This document shows, piece by piece, positions 1 to 5,206 of a stretch of DNA of 6,540 bases. The number at the start of each line of letters is the position of its first letter. Positions within the stretch are counted from its first letter, which is position 1. This DNA comes from Phycisphaerae bacterium (lineage in GTDB: Bacteria; Planctomycetota; Phycisphaerae; Sedimentisphaerales; UBA12454): contig JAQTQF010000107.1 of NCBI GenBank assembly GCA_028712345.1, positions 1-6,540 of the forward strand, read 5' to 3'. A model generated the notes under the pieces. That model was not told the origin of the DNA. It saw nothing but the letters and a program-made list of their open reading frames with translations, and made no database searches. Position numbers and translations under genes: made by a program.

Positions 1-431
1 AATCTCTTCCGCCAATGCAGCGGAACAGGAACAAGAAAATCAATTCTTTCAGGAAAATTAGCCCGTTCAATCGCACTCTGCGCAAGATGCACAAGAGGTT
101 TTAGGAATTCTGTCTTGTCAGCCAACTTAAAGTTTATTATCAAATTCCTCAAAGGCTCACGATAAATACCGACGCAGGAAATGGATTCAAAATGGAACTC
201 CTGTTCAAAACAGTCAACACAGCCGTTTGGAAGCCTTGCAAAATCGCTTAACTCCTTTCCGCAGCGAAGGCAATGGGAATCAACGATACAAAAAGCCAGC
301 TTTTGCCAGCAATCTGGACAGAAATCGTCGTCCTCTGCAATGGTATTACTACAAAGACGGCAGCAATTGTGCCAGAATAACTGCCGGAGGCTTTTGAAAA
401 AATTCGCAGTTATTTGCTTAATTCGCTTCAC
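1..431 (-). CDS. comF: ComF family phosphoribosyltransferase, N-terminal part (cut by left window edge)
   Basis: The minus strand reads open from a GTG at 431 to the window edge, giving 143 residues. Four CxxC pairs lie at C24/C27, C38/C41, C54/C57 and C71/C74, which is the double zinc ribbon at the start of ComF proteins. A segment of the type 'GIYREPLRNLIINFKLADK' follows at about 88-106. The fragment ends in VPVPLHWRKR (134-143), the entry to the phosphoribosyltransferase fold; the PRPP-binding loop would lie beyond the edge. ComF proteins are cytoplasmic and tied to DNA uptake in competent bacteria, but their exact reaction is unsettled and many non-competent species carry one. The start is uncertain: the frame is open back to about 488 with no ATG, and GTG at 431 is the only ordinary start codon before the first zinc ribbon. 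No Shine-Dalgarno sequence precedes it. It lies 52 bp after the pseudopilin gene, on the same strand. Confidence 0.9.
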   Translation of the reverse strand, partial: MKRIKQITANFFKSLRQLFWHNCCRLCSNTIAEDDDFCPDCWQKLAFCIVDSHCLRCGKELSDFARLPNGCVDCFEQEFHFESISCVGIYREPLRNLIINFKLADKTEFLKPLVHLAQSAIERANFPERIDFLVPVPLHWRKR

Positions 432-438
432 ACGGAAA

Positions 439-444
439 ATTATA
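439..444 (-). promoter_or_regulatory. Candidate -10 box (TATAAT) for comF
   Basis: A perfect TATAAT on the minus strand ends 7 bases before the GTG at 431, so transcription would begin at or next to the start codon and give a leaderless message. No convincing -35 box is present; the best hexamer at the right distance is CTTTAT. The surroundings are AT-rich, so a chance match is quite possible. Confidence 0.3.
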
Positions 445-483
445 AAAAATTGTGATGAAAAATAAAGAGGTTTTAGAATTGTG

Positions 484-1374
484 TTATTTTAAATCGAAAA
501 ATCTGTTGTCCAATGGTCCGAACCAGCCGAGCATCACATCTGATGAATTAATTCCATCATAAATAACTATACTAAAATCGTTCATTACCTCCGAACTGAT
601 ATGCCCGTCAGCCCAGCCGATATTCGCTTTTCCCCTATGCCTGAAATGGATTGAAGGCCAGGCATAGCCCCAGTCATTAAGCGGTGCCTCGGCAAACGAA
701 TACTCCTGATAATAAGCCCCTCCACCCTGCGCCTGCGCCATTGCACAATCGGCAAACATTATCGTCTCATAAGCCGAACGCACTTCCGTATTTTTGACAG
801 GCTTTTCGCAATTCTCCGGAGTATTCTGTTCCCATATTCTCGAGCCTATATAAGTCATATTATAGCCGTACCCGCCGCAGCCGTCTTCGTAATTATATTC
901 CCACAAATCACCTTTTCTGAAATCAATCTTTTGGGAACACTCTTTGACCTGGCCGCTACCGATATAAGGAGCAAGAGGGCTTTTATGCCAATCAAACGGG
1001 CTGCCATAATCCGTCCGTACTCCATGCCAGCGATGAGTGTTTGCAGACCAGATATCTGACGCTGCCAAGACAAAATAGCCGTCGTTGTCCACTGCATAAC
1101 CGGCATTTGCCAGCAAAAGCTGACGAAGATTGCTTTTGCATACAACCGCTTTGCCCTGCGAGCGTGCCACACCCAGAGCAGGCATCAAAAGACCCATAAG
1201 CAAGGCCATTATTGTCATAACAACCAGAAGTTCAACAAGCGTAAAAGCTTTATTTTTAGAACTTCTAACAAAATAAGACTGCTTCGCTTCGTTCGCAGTA
1301 ACATACTCATTGTCATTGCGAGGAGCGAAGCGACGAAGCAATCTCAATATCCTGCCAAAAGCGTTTATTTTCAT
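484..1374 (-). CDS. Pseudopilin-like secreted protein with prepilin N-terminus and H-X9-DG motif
   Basis: This 296-residue protein carries a type IV pilin/type II secretion methylation motif: the predicted prepilin peptidase cut lies between A43 and F44 in NKA|FTLVELLVV, with the conserved Glu at +5. A hydrophobic helix runs to about residue 69. The rest is a globular domain ending in H246-x9-D256-G257-H258, the H-X9-DG signature found in large numbers in planctomycete pseudopilin-like proteins. Such proteins are held in the inner membrane or assembled into a pseudopilus facing the periplasm; the individual role is unknown. The leader before the cut is unusually long (43 residues), because residues about 10-33 are encoded by a palindromic repeat. 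ATG at 1374 is the only good start, as no in-frame ATG, GTG or TTG lies between the repeat and the cleavage site. The gene starts 32 bp after the upstream dockerin-like protein gene and is probably cotranscribed with it. A leader without the repeat residues would be about 19 residues. Confidence 0.9.
   Translation of the reverse strand: MKINAFGRILRLLRRFAPRNDNEYVTANEAKQSYFVRSSKNKAFTLVELLVVMTIMALLMGLLMPALGVARSQGKAVVCKSNLRQLLLANAGYAVDNDGYFVLAASDIWSANTHRWHGVRTDYGSPFDWHKSPLAPYIGSGQVKECSQKIDFRKGDLWEYNYEDGCGGYGYNMTYIGSRIWEQNTPENCEKPVKNTEVRSAYETIMFADCAMAQAQGGGAYYQEYSFAEAPLNDWGYAWPSIHFRHRGKANIGWADGHISSEVMNDFSIVIYDGINSSDVMLGWFGPLDNRFFDLK
1277..1345. repeat. Palindromic intergenic-type repeat inside the prepilin leader codons
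   Basis: Two imperfect inverted arms, at about 1277-1302 and 1312-1343, are built from GCTTCG/CGAAGC units and flank a short spacer, so the DNA or RNA can fold into a long hairpin. The right arm, with its core GCGAGGAGCGAAGCGACG, resembles a dispersed palindromic repeat I recall from many bacterial genomes. It reads through in frame as residues 10-33 of the pseudopilin, including the telltale strings RRFAPRND and NEAKQS. The left arm is a shorter, diverged copy. Only one copy occurs in this window, so its dispersed nature is inferred. Confidence 0.75.
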
Positions 1375-1406
1375 CGTGTTACAGGCCTTTAATCATAAAT
1401 CGTTCT

Positions 1407-2315
1407 TTACGGCTGGGTTTGGTGAATTACACCCACCGCATCCAGATCAAACCCGCCCACATCGAAAGGTGTCGGCCAGGGATCATTTATTTTATTTCCG
1501 AGACAGTCCATACTCGACCACTCTTCAAGCCATTGAAACAGAAATTCCTCAACATCATTTCCATCGATAACATCATAATGGGCGGCAATATCACATCGTG
1601 GATTCCATCGTACATCCTGAGGAGTGCTTGGGTATGCCCCGGCCAATATGCTGTAATCGGAAAAATCAACAAACCCATCATTGTTGAAATCTGCTGATTG
1701 AATACAGCCAACTACATCGATTATTCTTACTTTTGCAATTGAATTAATGTCCAGACCTTCGATACCGGCAAGTTCCTGCAGGTCAAAAGGTGTGCCATAG
1801 CCGCTTTTATATTTACCGGCAAGATTATTAATATTGGTTGCATCTACACTGCCGAAAGTGTTAACCTGCGTATTAGGGTCTGTAAGCGAGACGGCGTTAA
1901 AACGAAAAAAATTACTGCCATCGCTGCTGACCTCAACAAATCCAAGTTCTAAAAAAGTACTGCTGTAGCTGTTTTCAAAAACTACAAAATCATAGCCGTC
2001 GCCATTCGTTATTGGTCTTTGAAAAGTAACCGTTGCTATTCCCCCATCGCCAAGACTGATAACATTAGTATTGTAGTAGCCGCCCTGGGCAGGACCGAGA
2101 CAATTTGCAGGATTGCCAAAACTGACATATCCCAGTTCGGGTTTGCTGATGTTAACAAACCCGCGTTCAATAACAGCGCCTGTGGCCCAGGCAATTATAC
2201 GAGGGTCATTCATAGGAATAGCTGTCGAGCCGGTCTGATTTGCCGGCGGCGCGTATGGACCGGCCCGTAAAACTGAACAGAAAACAACAAAAATAAAAAC
2301 AGTTCTTTTCGGCAT
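1407..2315 (-). CDS. Secreted surface protein with a dockerin-like insert
   Basis: This 302-residue protein starts with a basic and hydrophobic stretch, probably a signal peptide (about 1-18), with no lipobox cysteine. The main domain (about 36-205) contains SLGDGGIATVTF (87-98), DFVVFENSYSS (109-119), FLELGFVEVSSDG (121-133), NLAGK (164-168), GTPFDL (174-179) and VRIIDVVG (196-203). This pattern is typical of beta-rich surface proteins that I recall from Planctomycetes and Bacteroidetes. Its closing signature, NDPWPTPFDVGGFDLDAVGV (277-296), is separated from the rest by a module with calcium-loop features (about 207-266). The C-terminus carries no PEP-CTERM or membrane anchor, so the protein is probably periplasmic or exported. 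The ATG lies 5 bp after the stop codon of the PEP-CTERM gene, with no clear Shine-Dalgarno sequence, which suggests translational coupling. It sits downstream of the cobalamin riboswitch, which suggests a role in handling corrinoids. The molecular function is unknown. Confidence 0.85.
   Translation of the reverse strand: MPKRTVFIFVVFCSVLRAGPYAPPANQTGSTAIPMNDPRIIAWATGAVIERGFVNISKPELGYVSFGNPANCLGPAQGGYYNTNVISLGDGGIATVTFQRPITNGDGYDFVVFENSYSSTFLELGFVEVSSDGSNFFRFNAVSLTDPNTQVNTFGSVDATNINNLAGKYKSGYGTPFDLQELAGIEGLDINSIAKVRIIDVVGCIQSADFNNDGFVDFSDYSILAGAYPSTPQDVRWNPRCDIAAHYDVIDGNDVEEFLFQWLEEWSSMDCLGNKINDPWPTPFDVGGFDLDAVGVIHQTQP
1518..1697 (-). other. Dockerin-like calcium-loop module (residues about 207-266 of the secreted protein)
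   Basis: The first repeat has an EF-hand-like loop, DFNNDGFVDFSD (209-220), with Asp/Asn at loop positions 1, 3, 5, 9 and 12, followed by a short helix (YSILAGAY). The second repeat, CDIAAHYDVIDGNDVEEFLF (241-260), is more degenerate but keeps Asp at 248, 251 and 254 and the following helix. This paired arrangement is that of type I dockerin-like modules, which bind calcium and sometimes cohesins. No cohesin is visible in the window. Confidence 0.65.
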
Positions 2316-2320
2316 TATTT

Positions 2321-3070
2321 TTATATTCTTTTTCGAGACAGCGCCAATGCGCTCAAGCCCATTAAAACAAGGCTCGCCGGTTCGGGAATTATAAGATTAT
2401 CCATAGCAAAATATGCAGGCGTGTTCATACCAAAATCGCCGGTATCACTGGAACTGAGAGAAAACTCAATACTTGCTACAACACCAAGTCCGCTCAAATC
2501 AATATATTCCCATTTGTCGACAATTTGACCATTATCAGCGAGGTAGAAATCAATTGCGCCTGTTTGCAAATTTGAGGCGTCCTTGCCGGTGATAGTCAGT
2601 TTGAACCAGTCCTGACTATCAAACTTTACAGCGGGTCCTTCGCCGTTTTTCATCGCAAGGTAGGCATAAGTAGTGTTAGTAAAATAAGCTCCGGAAACTT
2701 CACACGGATTTATGAAATTTATCGATATTGGAATAACGGCATAGTTGCCGCTCCAATCAAGATTAAGAGCCGATACCGCATAATTGGATGAACCATCCGC
2801 CCCACTGCCTGTATAAGCGCTGAATTGATTTTCGTAACCGGCTGTGGACACATCTGTCATATTAGAATAGACAAATCCATCCCATGACCATCCGCTGTCG
2901 TTATGATAAAAGCTGACTGTGCCGCTGACAAAGCCGGTTTGACCTGAGCCGGCACCGCCCCAGTGGCTGTTCAGTGCCAACGGGTTATCGTCAAAAGTCG
3001 CAACCGAGGCACTTACAACTACGGTAACACTTAAAATCATCATTAAACTCGCAATAATCTTTGTACACAT
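2321..3070 (-). CDS. DUF4465-type PEP-CTERM surface protein, candidate B12-regulated corrinoid handler
   Basis: The 249-residue protein has a signal peptide (about 1-22: MCTK, then a hydrophobic run ending near VSASVA). The body matches my memory of the DUF4465 pattern: WSWDGFVYSN (61-70), TNTTYAYLAM (131-140), DWFKLTITGKD (154-164), DFYLAD (174-179), W187, DLSGLG (191-196) and SSSDTGDFGMNTPAYFAMDN (207-226). It ends with PEP (229-231), a hydrophobic helix and RKR, the PEP-CTERM sorting signal handled by exosortase, so it should be anchored or released at the surface. ATG at 3070 is chosen because a strong GGAAAGGAAG ribosome site precedes it and the signal peptide follows at once; the frame is open to 3184, but that extension would cover the terminator. 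It is the first gene after the cobalamin riboswitch. DUF4465 proteins are, as I recall, recurrent in Bacteroidetes B12-uptake loci, so B12 binding is plausible but unproven here. Confidence 0.88.
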   Translation of the reverse strand: MCTKIIASLMMILSVTVVVSASVATFDDNPLALNSHWGGAGSGQTGFVSGTVSFYHNDSGWSWDGFVYSNMTDVSTAGYENQFSAYTGSGADGSSNYAVSALNLDWSGNYAVIPISINFINPCEVSGAYFTNTTYAYLAMKNGEGPAVKFDSQDWFKLTITGKDASNLQTGAIDFYLADNGQIVDKWEYIDLSGLGVVASIEFSLSSSDTGDFGMNTPAYFAMDNLIIPEPASLVLMGLSALALSRKRI

Positions 3071-3076
3071 TTTCTT

Positions 3077-3086
3077 CTTCCTTTCC
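3077..3086 (-). promoter_or_regulatory. Ribosome binding site that fixes the start of the PEP-CTERM gene
   Basis: The minus strand reads GGAAAGGAAG followed by AAGAAA and ATG. It is among the strongest Shine-Dalgarno sequences in the window and decides for ATG at 3070. It lies downstream of the terminator hairpin and outside it, which suggests that the riboswitch acts on transcription rather than by hiding this site. Confidence 0.75.
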
Positions 3087-3120
3087 TGCGAAATAAAACA
3101 TTGAACAATCAAATGAAACC

Positions 3121-3160
3121 AATAAAAAAGCCGCCGATCCCACGAAAGGAACGGCGGCTT
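3121..3160 (-). terminator. Intrinsic terminator, probable expression platform of the riboswitch
   Basis: On the minus strand, AAGCCGCCG (3160-3152) pairs perfectly with CGGCGGCTT (3136-3128), and the inner bases TTCC/GGGA can extend the stem. A T-run, TTTTTTATT, follows directly. It lies 76 bases after the riboswitch and about 50 bases before the start codon, as expected for a terminator that stops transcription when cobalamin is bound. No sequence pairing with its 5' arm was found upstream, so the antiterminator is not identified. Confidence 0.85.
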
Positions 3161-3175
3161 ATAATCCACACAAAT

Positions 3176-3223
3176 AACACCCATACAAAGGGCGTATTCG
3201 CTGGTGTTCCTTACGCGAGAACA
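3176..3223 (-). promoter_or_regulatory. Two mutually exclusive hairpins between riboswitch and terminator
   Basis: Reading the minus strand, TGTTC (3223-3219) can pair with GAACA (3209-3205). AACACC (3208-3203) can instead pair with GGTGTT (3181-3176), and a small GCG-AATA-CGC hairpin can form inside that. The two helices share bases 3205-3208 and so exclude each other. The first could be the regulatory hairpin that docks on the riboswitch loop, but loop complementarity is weak. The stems are short and may be chance. Confidence 0.3.
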
Positions 3224-3236
3224 TTCAACAAATTAT

Positions 3237-3398
3237 CGACTACAGGCAGGTTTTCTGACTTGCGTTTGGCCAAAAGAATCCTTCCCGCTCAAAAAGAACA
3301 GTGGAACAACTTCTTTTGGTCTCCCGAACATATCGGGATAAGCGCTTACAGCGGCGCGACCGTCACGGATTTTAACCGTGTTCCCTTTCCTGTAATCA
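3237..3398 (-). promoter_or_regulatory. Cobalamin (vitamin B12) riboswitch
   Basis: The minus-strand RNA contains the ordered landmarks of the family. First come GGGAAC and a CACGG/CCGTG hairpin with an A-rich loop. The core CGGTCGCGCCGCTGTAAGCG follows, close to the usual CGGxCCCGCCxCTGTAA. Then come a CCCGA/TCGGG hairpin and the arm with CCACTG and GGGAAGG flanked by CCAAAAGAA/TTCTTTTGG. The last landmark is the B12 box AAGTCAGAAAACCTGCCTG. The ends close in a 10-pair helix: TGATTACAGG (3398-3389) with CCTGTAGTCG (3246-3237), including G-U pairs. It senses a cobalamin and, with the downstream terminator, should reduce expression of the PEP-CTERM gene and those behind it when B12 is plentiful. 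Which cobalamin form is bound cannot be told from this reading. Confidence 0.93.
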
Positions 3399-3426
3399 GA
3401 TATTAGTTTTTAAAAGAACAAAACGG

Positions 3427-3455
3427 AAAATAGCGAAGCAGAAAAACAAATGCAA
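3427..3455 (-). promoter_or_regulatory. Candidate sigma-70 promoter for the riboswitch operon
   Basis: TTGCAT (3455-3450) and TATTTT (3432-3427) are separated by 17 bases on the minus strand. Transcription would begin near 3420, about 20 bases ahead of the riboswitch closing helix. It fits between the stop codon of the coiled-coil gene (3465) and the riboswitch, so the leader need not depend on read-through. Confidence 0.55.
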
Positions 3456-3464
3456 CTGAAAAAT

Positions 3465-4178
3465 TTATTTCAGCATAAAAATTACAATCAGCAGTACTGC
3501 GATTGCAAAAGCACAAACGCCCATCGCTGAGATAAAAACCCACATAAACCGTTTATGCTGCGTATTTAAGACATATTTCAAATATCTGTCCGATGCCGAG
3601 AATGTCCTGCTTAACTGAATTATACTGTCGGTCTGGCCTTCAACATTGTCTTTTAATTTATCGGTTATGCTGTTAAATCTGCCAAACCCCTCGGCAAGCT
3701 GAGCGTCAATGCAGGCTGAGGCGGCAAGCTGAACCGACATTTCCGAAATCGCATTTGTCTGCTTATCCGCGGCGGCGGGAATCTTCTCCACCGCATCGGT
3801 AAACTGCTGACTCTTAAGAGCCTGAACCTTTAACTGCTCGACAAGAGAATCAATAACGGCCTTCTGATTTTTAAAACCTTCAGGAAAATTATGCAAAAGA
3901 GGGGCAAGTTCGCCAAGCCGCTGTACAAGCTCGGCATTCTGCTCAACCTGCTGGTCGAGATGCTCATTAACTGCACCAAGTTTTTCAACGAGCTGCTCAA
4001 ATGAATTCTGTATTAGCTGCAGGGCCTCGGTTCGTTCGCTGAAATCAGATTTGCGGGTGATAAGGCCTGAAGAATTATCTTTTTCGGGCGTAGGCGCTTT
4101 CCGCAGAGGCTCATAAAGACTCCCCTTTTTGGCTGAAAACCACCTGCCAGTCTTTGAAATCAACTCCCTTATCGCCAT
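3465..4178 (-). CDS. Coiled-coil protein with C-terminal membrane anchor, function unknown
   Basis: I do not recognise this 237-residue protein. The N-terminus (1-35) is basic and Ser/Pro-containing, without a signal peptide. Residues about 45-205 are rich in Gln, Glu, Leu and Ala with heptad-like spacing, as expected for long amphipathic helices or coiled coils (for example 51-97 and 105-132). One strong hydrophobic helix lies at the very end (about 211-236) and is followed by a single Lys. That arrangement suggests a tail-anchored inner-membrane protein with the coiled coil in the cytoplasm. The reverse topology cannot be excluded. ATG at 4178 is preceded by GGAAG at good spacing. The gene is divergent from the FAH-family gene and shares its promoter region. 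A partner in cell-envelope or chromosome organisation would fit the architecture, but nothing in the sequence shows it. Confidence 0.85.
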   Translation of the reverse strand: MAIRELISKTGRWFSAKKGSLYEPLRKAPTPEKDNSSGLITRKSDFSERTEALQLIQNSFEQLVEKLGAVNEHLDQQVEQNAELVQRLGELAPLLHNFPEGFKNQKAVIDSLVEQLKVQALKSQQFTDAVEKIPAAADKQTNAISEMSVQLAASACIDAQLAEGFGRFNSITDKLKDNVEGQTDSIIQLSRTFSASDRYLKYVLNTQHKRFMWVFISAMGVCAFAIAVLLIVIFMLK

Positions 4179-4202
4179 AACACTTCCATATTAACTGACA
4201 TA

Positions 4203-4211
4203 TGGTATAAT
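4203..4211 (+). promoter_or_regulatory. Extended -10 promoter candidate for the FAH-family gene
   Basis: TGGTATAAT is an exact extended -10 element (TGnTATAAT). No good -35 hexamer lies upstream, which such promoters can do without. Transcription would start near 4218, leaving a leader of about 55 bases. AAGGG, seven bases before the ATG at 4274, is the ribosome site. Confidence 0.5.
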
Positions 4212-4232
4212 TCTTAAGTCCTATAAAATCAA
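4204..4232 (-). promoter_or_regulatory. Sigma-70 promoter candidate for the coiled-coil gene
   Basis: On the minus strand TTGATT (4232-4227) and TATACC (4209-4204) are 17 bases apart, placing the transcription start about 20 bases before the ATG at 4178. The -10 element overlaps the plus-strand TATAAT of the FAH promoter. Confidence 0.45.
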
Positions 4233-4273
4233 GAGAAAACGGGATTAAAGTATTTAAAATTAAGGGTAAACTT

Positions 4274-5191
4274 ATGAAGCTGATTTCGTTCAAGAAAAAT
4301 AAGTCTGTAAAATGCGGGGTTTTAACGAATAAAGGCATTATCGACTTAACGGACGATTTCAAGAGCACTAAACAGATTCTTGCCGGCGGGACTGAAACCT
4401 TGAAAAAAATCTCTGCCGTCGTTGATAAATGCGAAAAATTCACCAGTTTATCCGATGTCGAACTGTTAGCCCCGATTCCAGCGCCTGGCAAAATTCTTGC
4501 CCTTGCCGGCAACTACACAAAGCACATCATAGAAGCAGGTCTGAAACTCGGTCTTACCGCTTCACCGAAAAAGACGACCGTGCCTCGACCGTTTATAAAA
4601 CCCAATATCGTAATCAATCACCCGGACAGCATCATCCCCTGGCCGGTCTACAGCAAAGAAATAGATTATGAAATAGAGCTTTGCATCGTCGTCGGCAAAA
4701 CCGCAAAATGCGTCAGTCCCCAGCAGGCAAAAGATTATATAGCAGGATACACCATCGCAAACGATGTCTCGGCCCGCAGCGTAACATTCAAAGAGAAAAG
4801 AGAAAAAAGGCCGTGGGATGAATTTTACGACTGGCTAAACGGAAAGTGGGCAGACGGCTTTCTACCTCTCGGCCCCTGTATTGTTACCGCTGACGAAATC
4901 GGCAATCCACAGGACCTTCAGTTGACTTTGAAAGTCAACGGCGTGGTCAGACAGAATGCGAATACCGCAGATATGATCTTCAATGTTTACGAGATAGTAT
5001 CATTTCTCAGCCATCTTATGACTCTTGAACCGGGCGATATAATAGCAACCGGAACACCGGAAGGTGTCGCGATGGCCACAGGCAATTTCCTAAAGACCGG
5101 CGATAAAATCGAATGCGCAATTGAAAAAATCGGCACACTGACAAACACTCTCGGCGATGCACCTAAAGAATTTTATGAACCTCTCGCGTAA
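4274..5191 (+). CDS. Fumarylacetoacetate hydrolase (FAH) family protein
   Basis: The 305-residue protein has the two-part FAH layout: a small N-terminal domain (about 1-70), then the catalytic beta-roll. Metal-site residues are visible as E133-x-E135 in IDYEIEL and D164 in ANDVSAR. They are followed by KWADGFLPLGPCIV (191-204) and the near C-terminal GDIIATGTPEGVA (254-266). These are the signatures of the cytoplasmic group that includes 2-hydroxyhepta-2,4-diene-dioate isomerase, fumarylpyruvate and acylpyruvate hydrolases and oxaloacetate decarboxylase-type enzymes, which use Mg or Mn to act on beta-diketo acids or their enol forms. The exact substrate cannot be read from sequence. Length is normal for the family and all key residues are present. 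ATG is preceded by AAGGG. No catabolic genes adjoin it; its neighbours are a divergent coiled-coil gene and a convergent sigma factor gene ending 15 bp away. Confidence 0.93.
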   Translation: MKLISFKKNKSVKCGVLTNKGIIDLTDDFKSTKQILAGGTETLKKISAVVDKCEKFTSLSDVELLAPIPAPGKILALAGNYTKHIIEAGLKLGLTASPKKTTVPRPFIKPNIVINHPDSIIPWPVYSKEIDYEIELCIVVGKTAKCVSPQQAKDYIAGYTIANDVSARSVTFKEKREKRPWDEFYDWLNGKWADGFLPLGPCIVTADEIGNPQDLQLTLKVNGVVRQNANTADMIFNVYEIVSFLSHLMTLEPGDIIATGTPEGVAMATGNFLKTGDKIECAIEKIGTLTNTLGDAPKEFYEPLA

Positions 5192-5206
5192 AATAAACTA
5201 AGTTCA

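Noticed and set aside
181..465. Plus-strand open frame of 94 residues at the left end
   Set aside because: It is the shadow of the minus-strand ComF frame, which shows the intact zinc ribbons.
3071..3184. N-terminal extension of the PEP-CTERM protein to an ATG at 3184
   Set aside because: The extra 38 residues would be translated from the terminator hairpin. A strong ribosome site and a signal peptide start instead at ATG 3070.
3101..3406. Plus-strand open frame of 101 residues over the leader
   Set aside because: It covers the terminator and riboswitch in antisense, has no recognisable domain and is explained by the RNA structure.
4111..4512. Minus-strand open frame of 133 residues across the divergent intergenic region
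   Set aside because: It runs antisense to the FAH gene, overlaps both promoters and the coiled-coil gene start, and has no domain pattern.
5192..5206. Shared terminator between the convergent FAH and sigma factor genes
   Set aside because: No inverted repeat with a T-run was found in or near the 15-bp gap.
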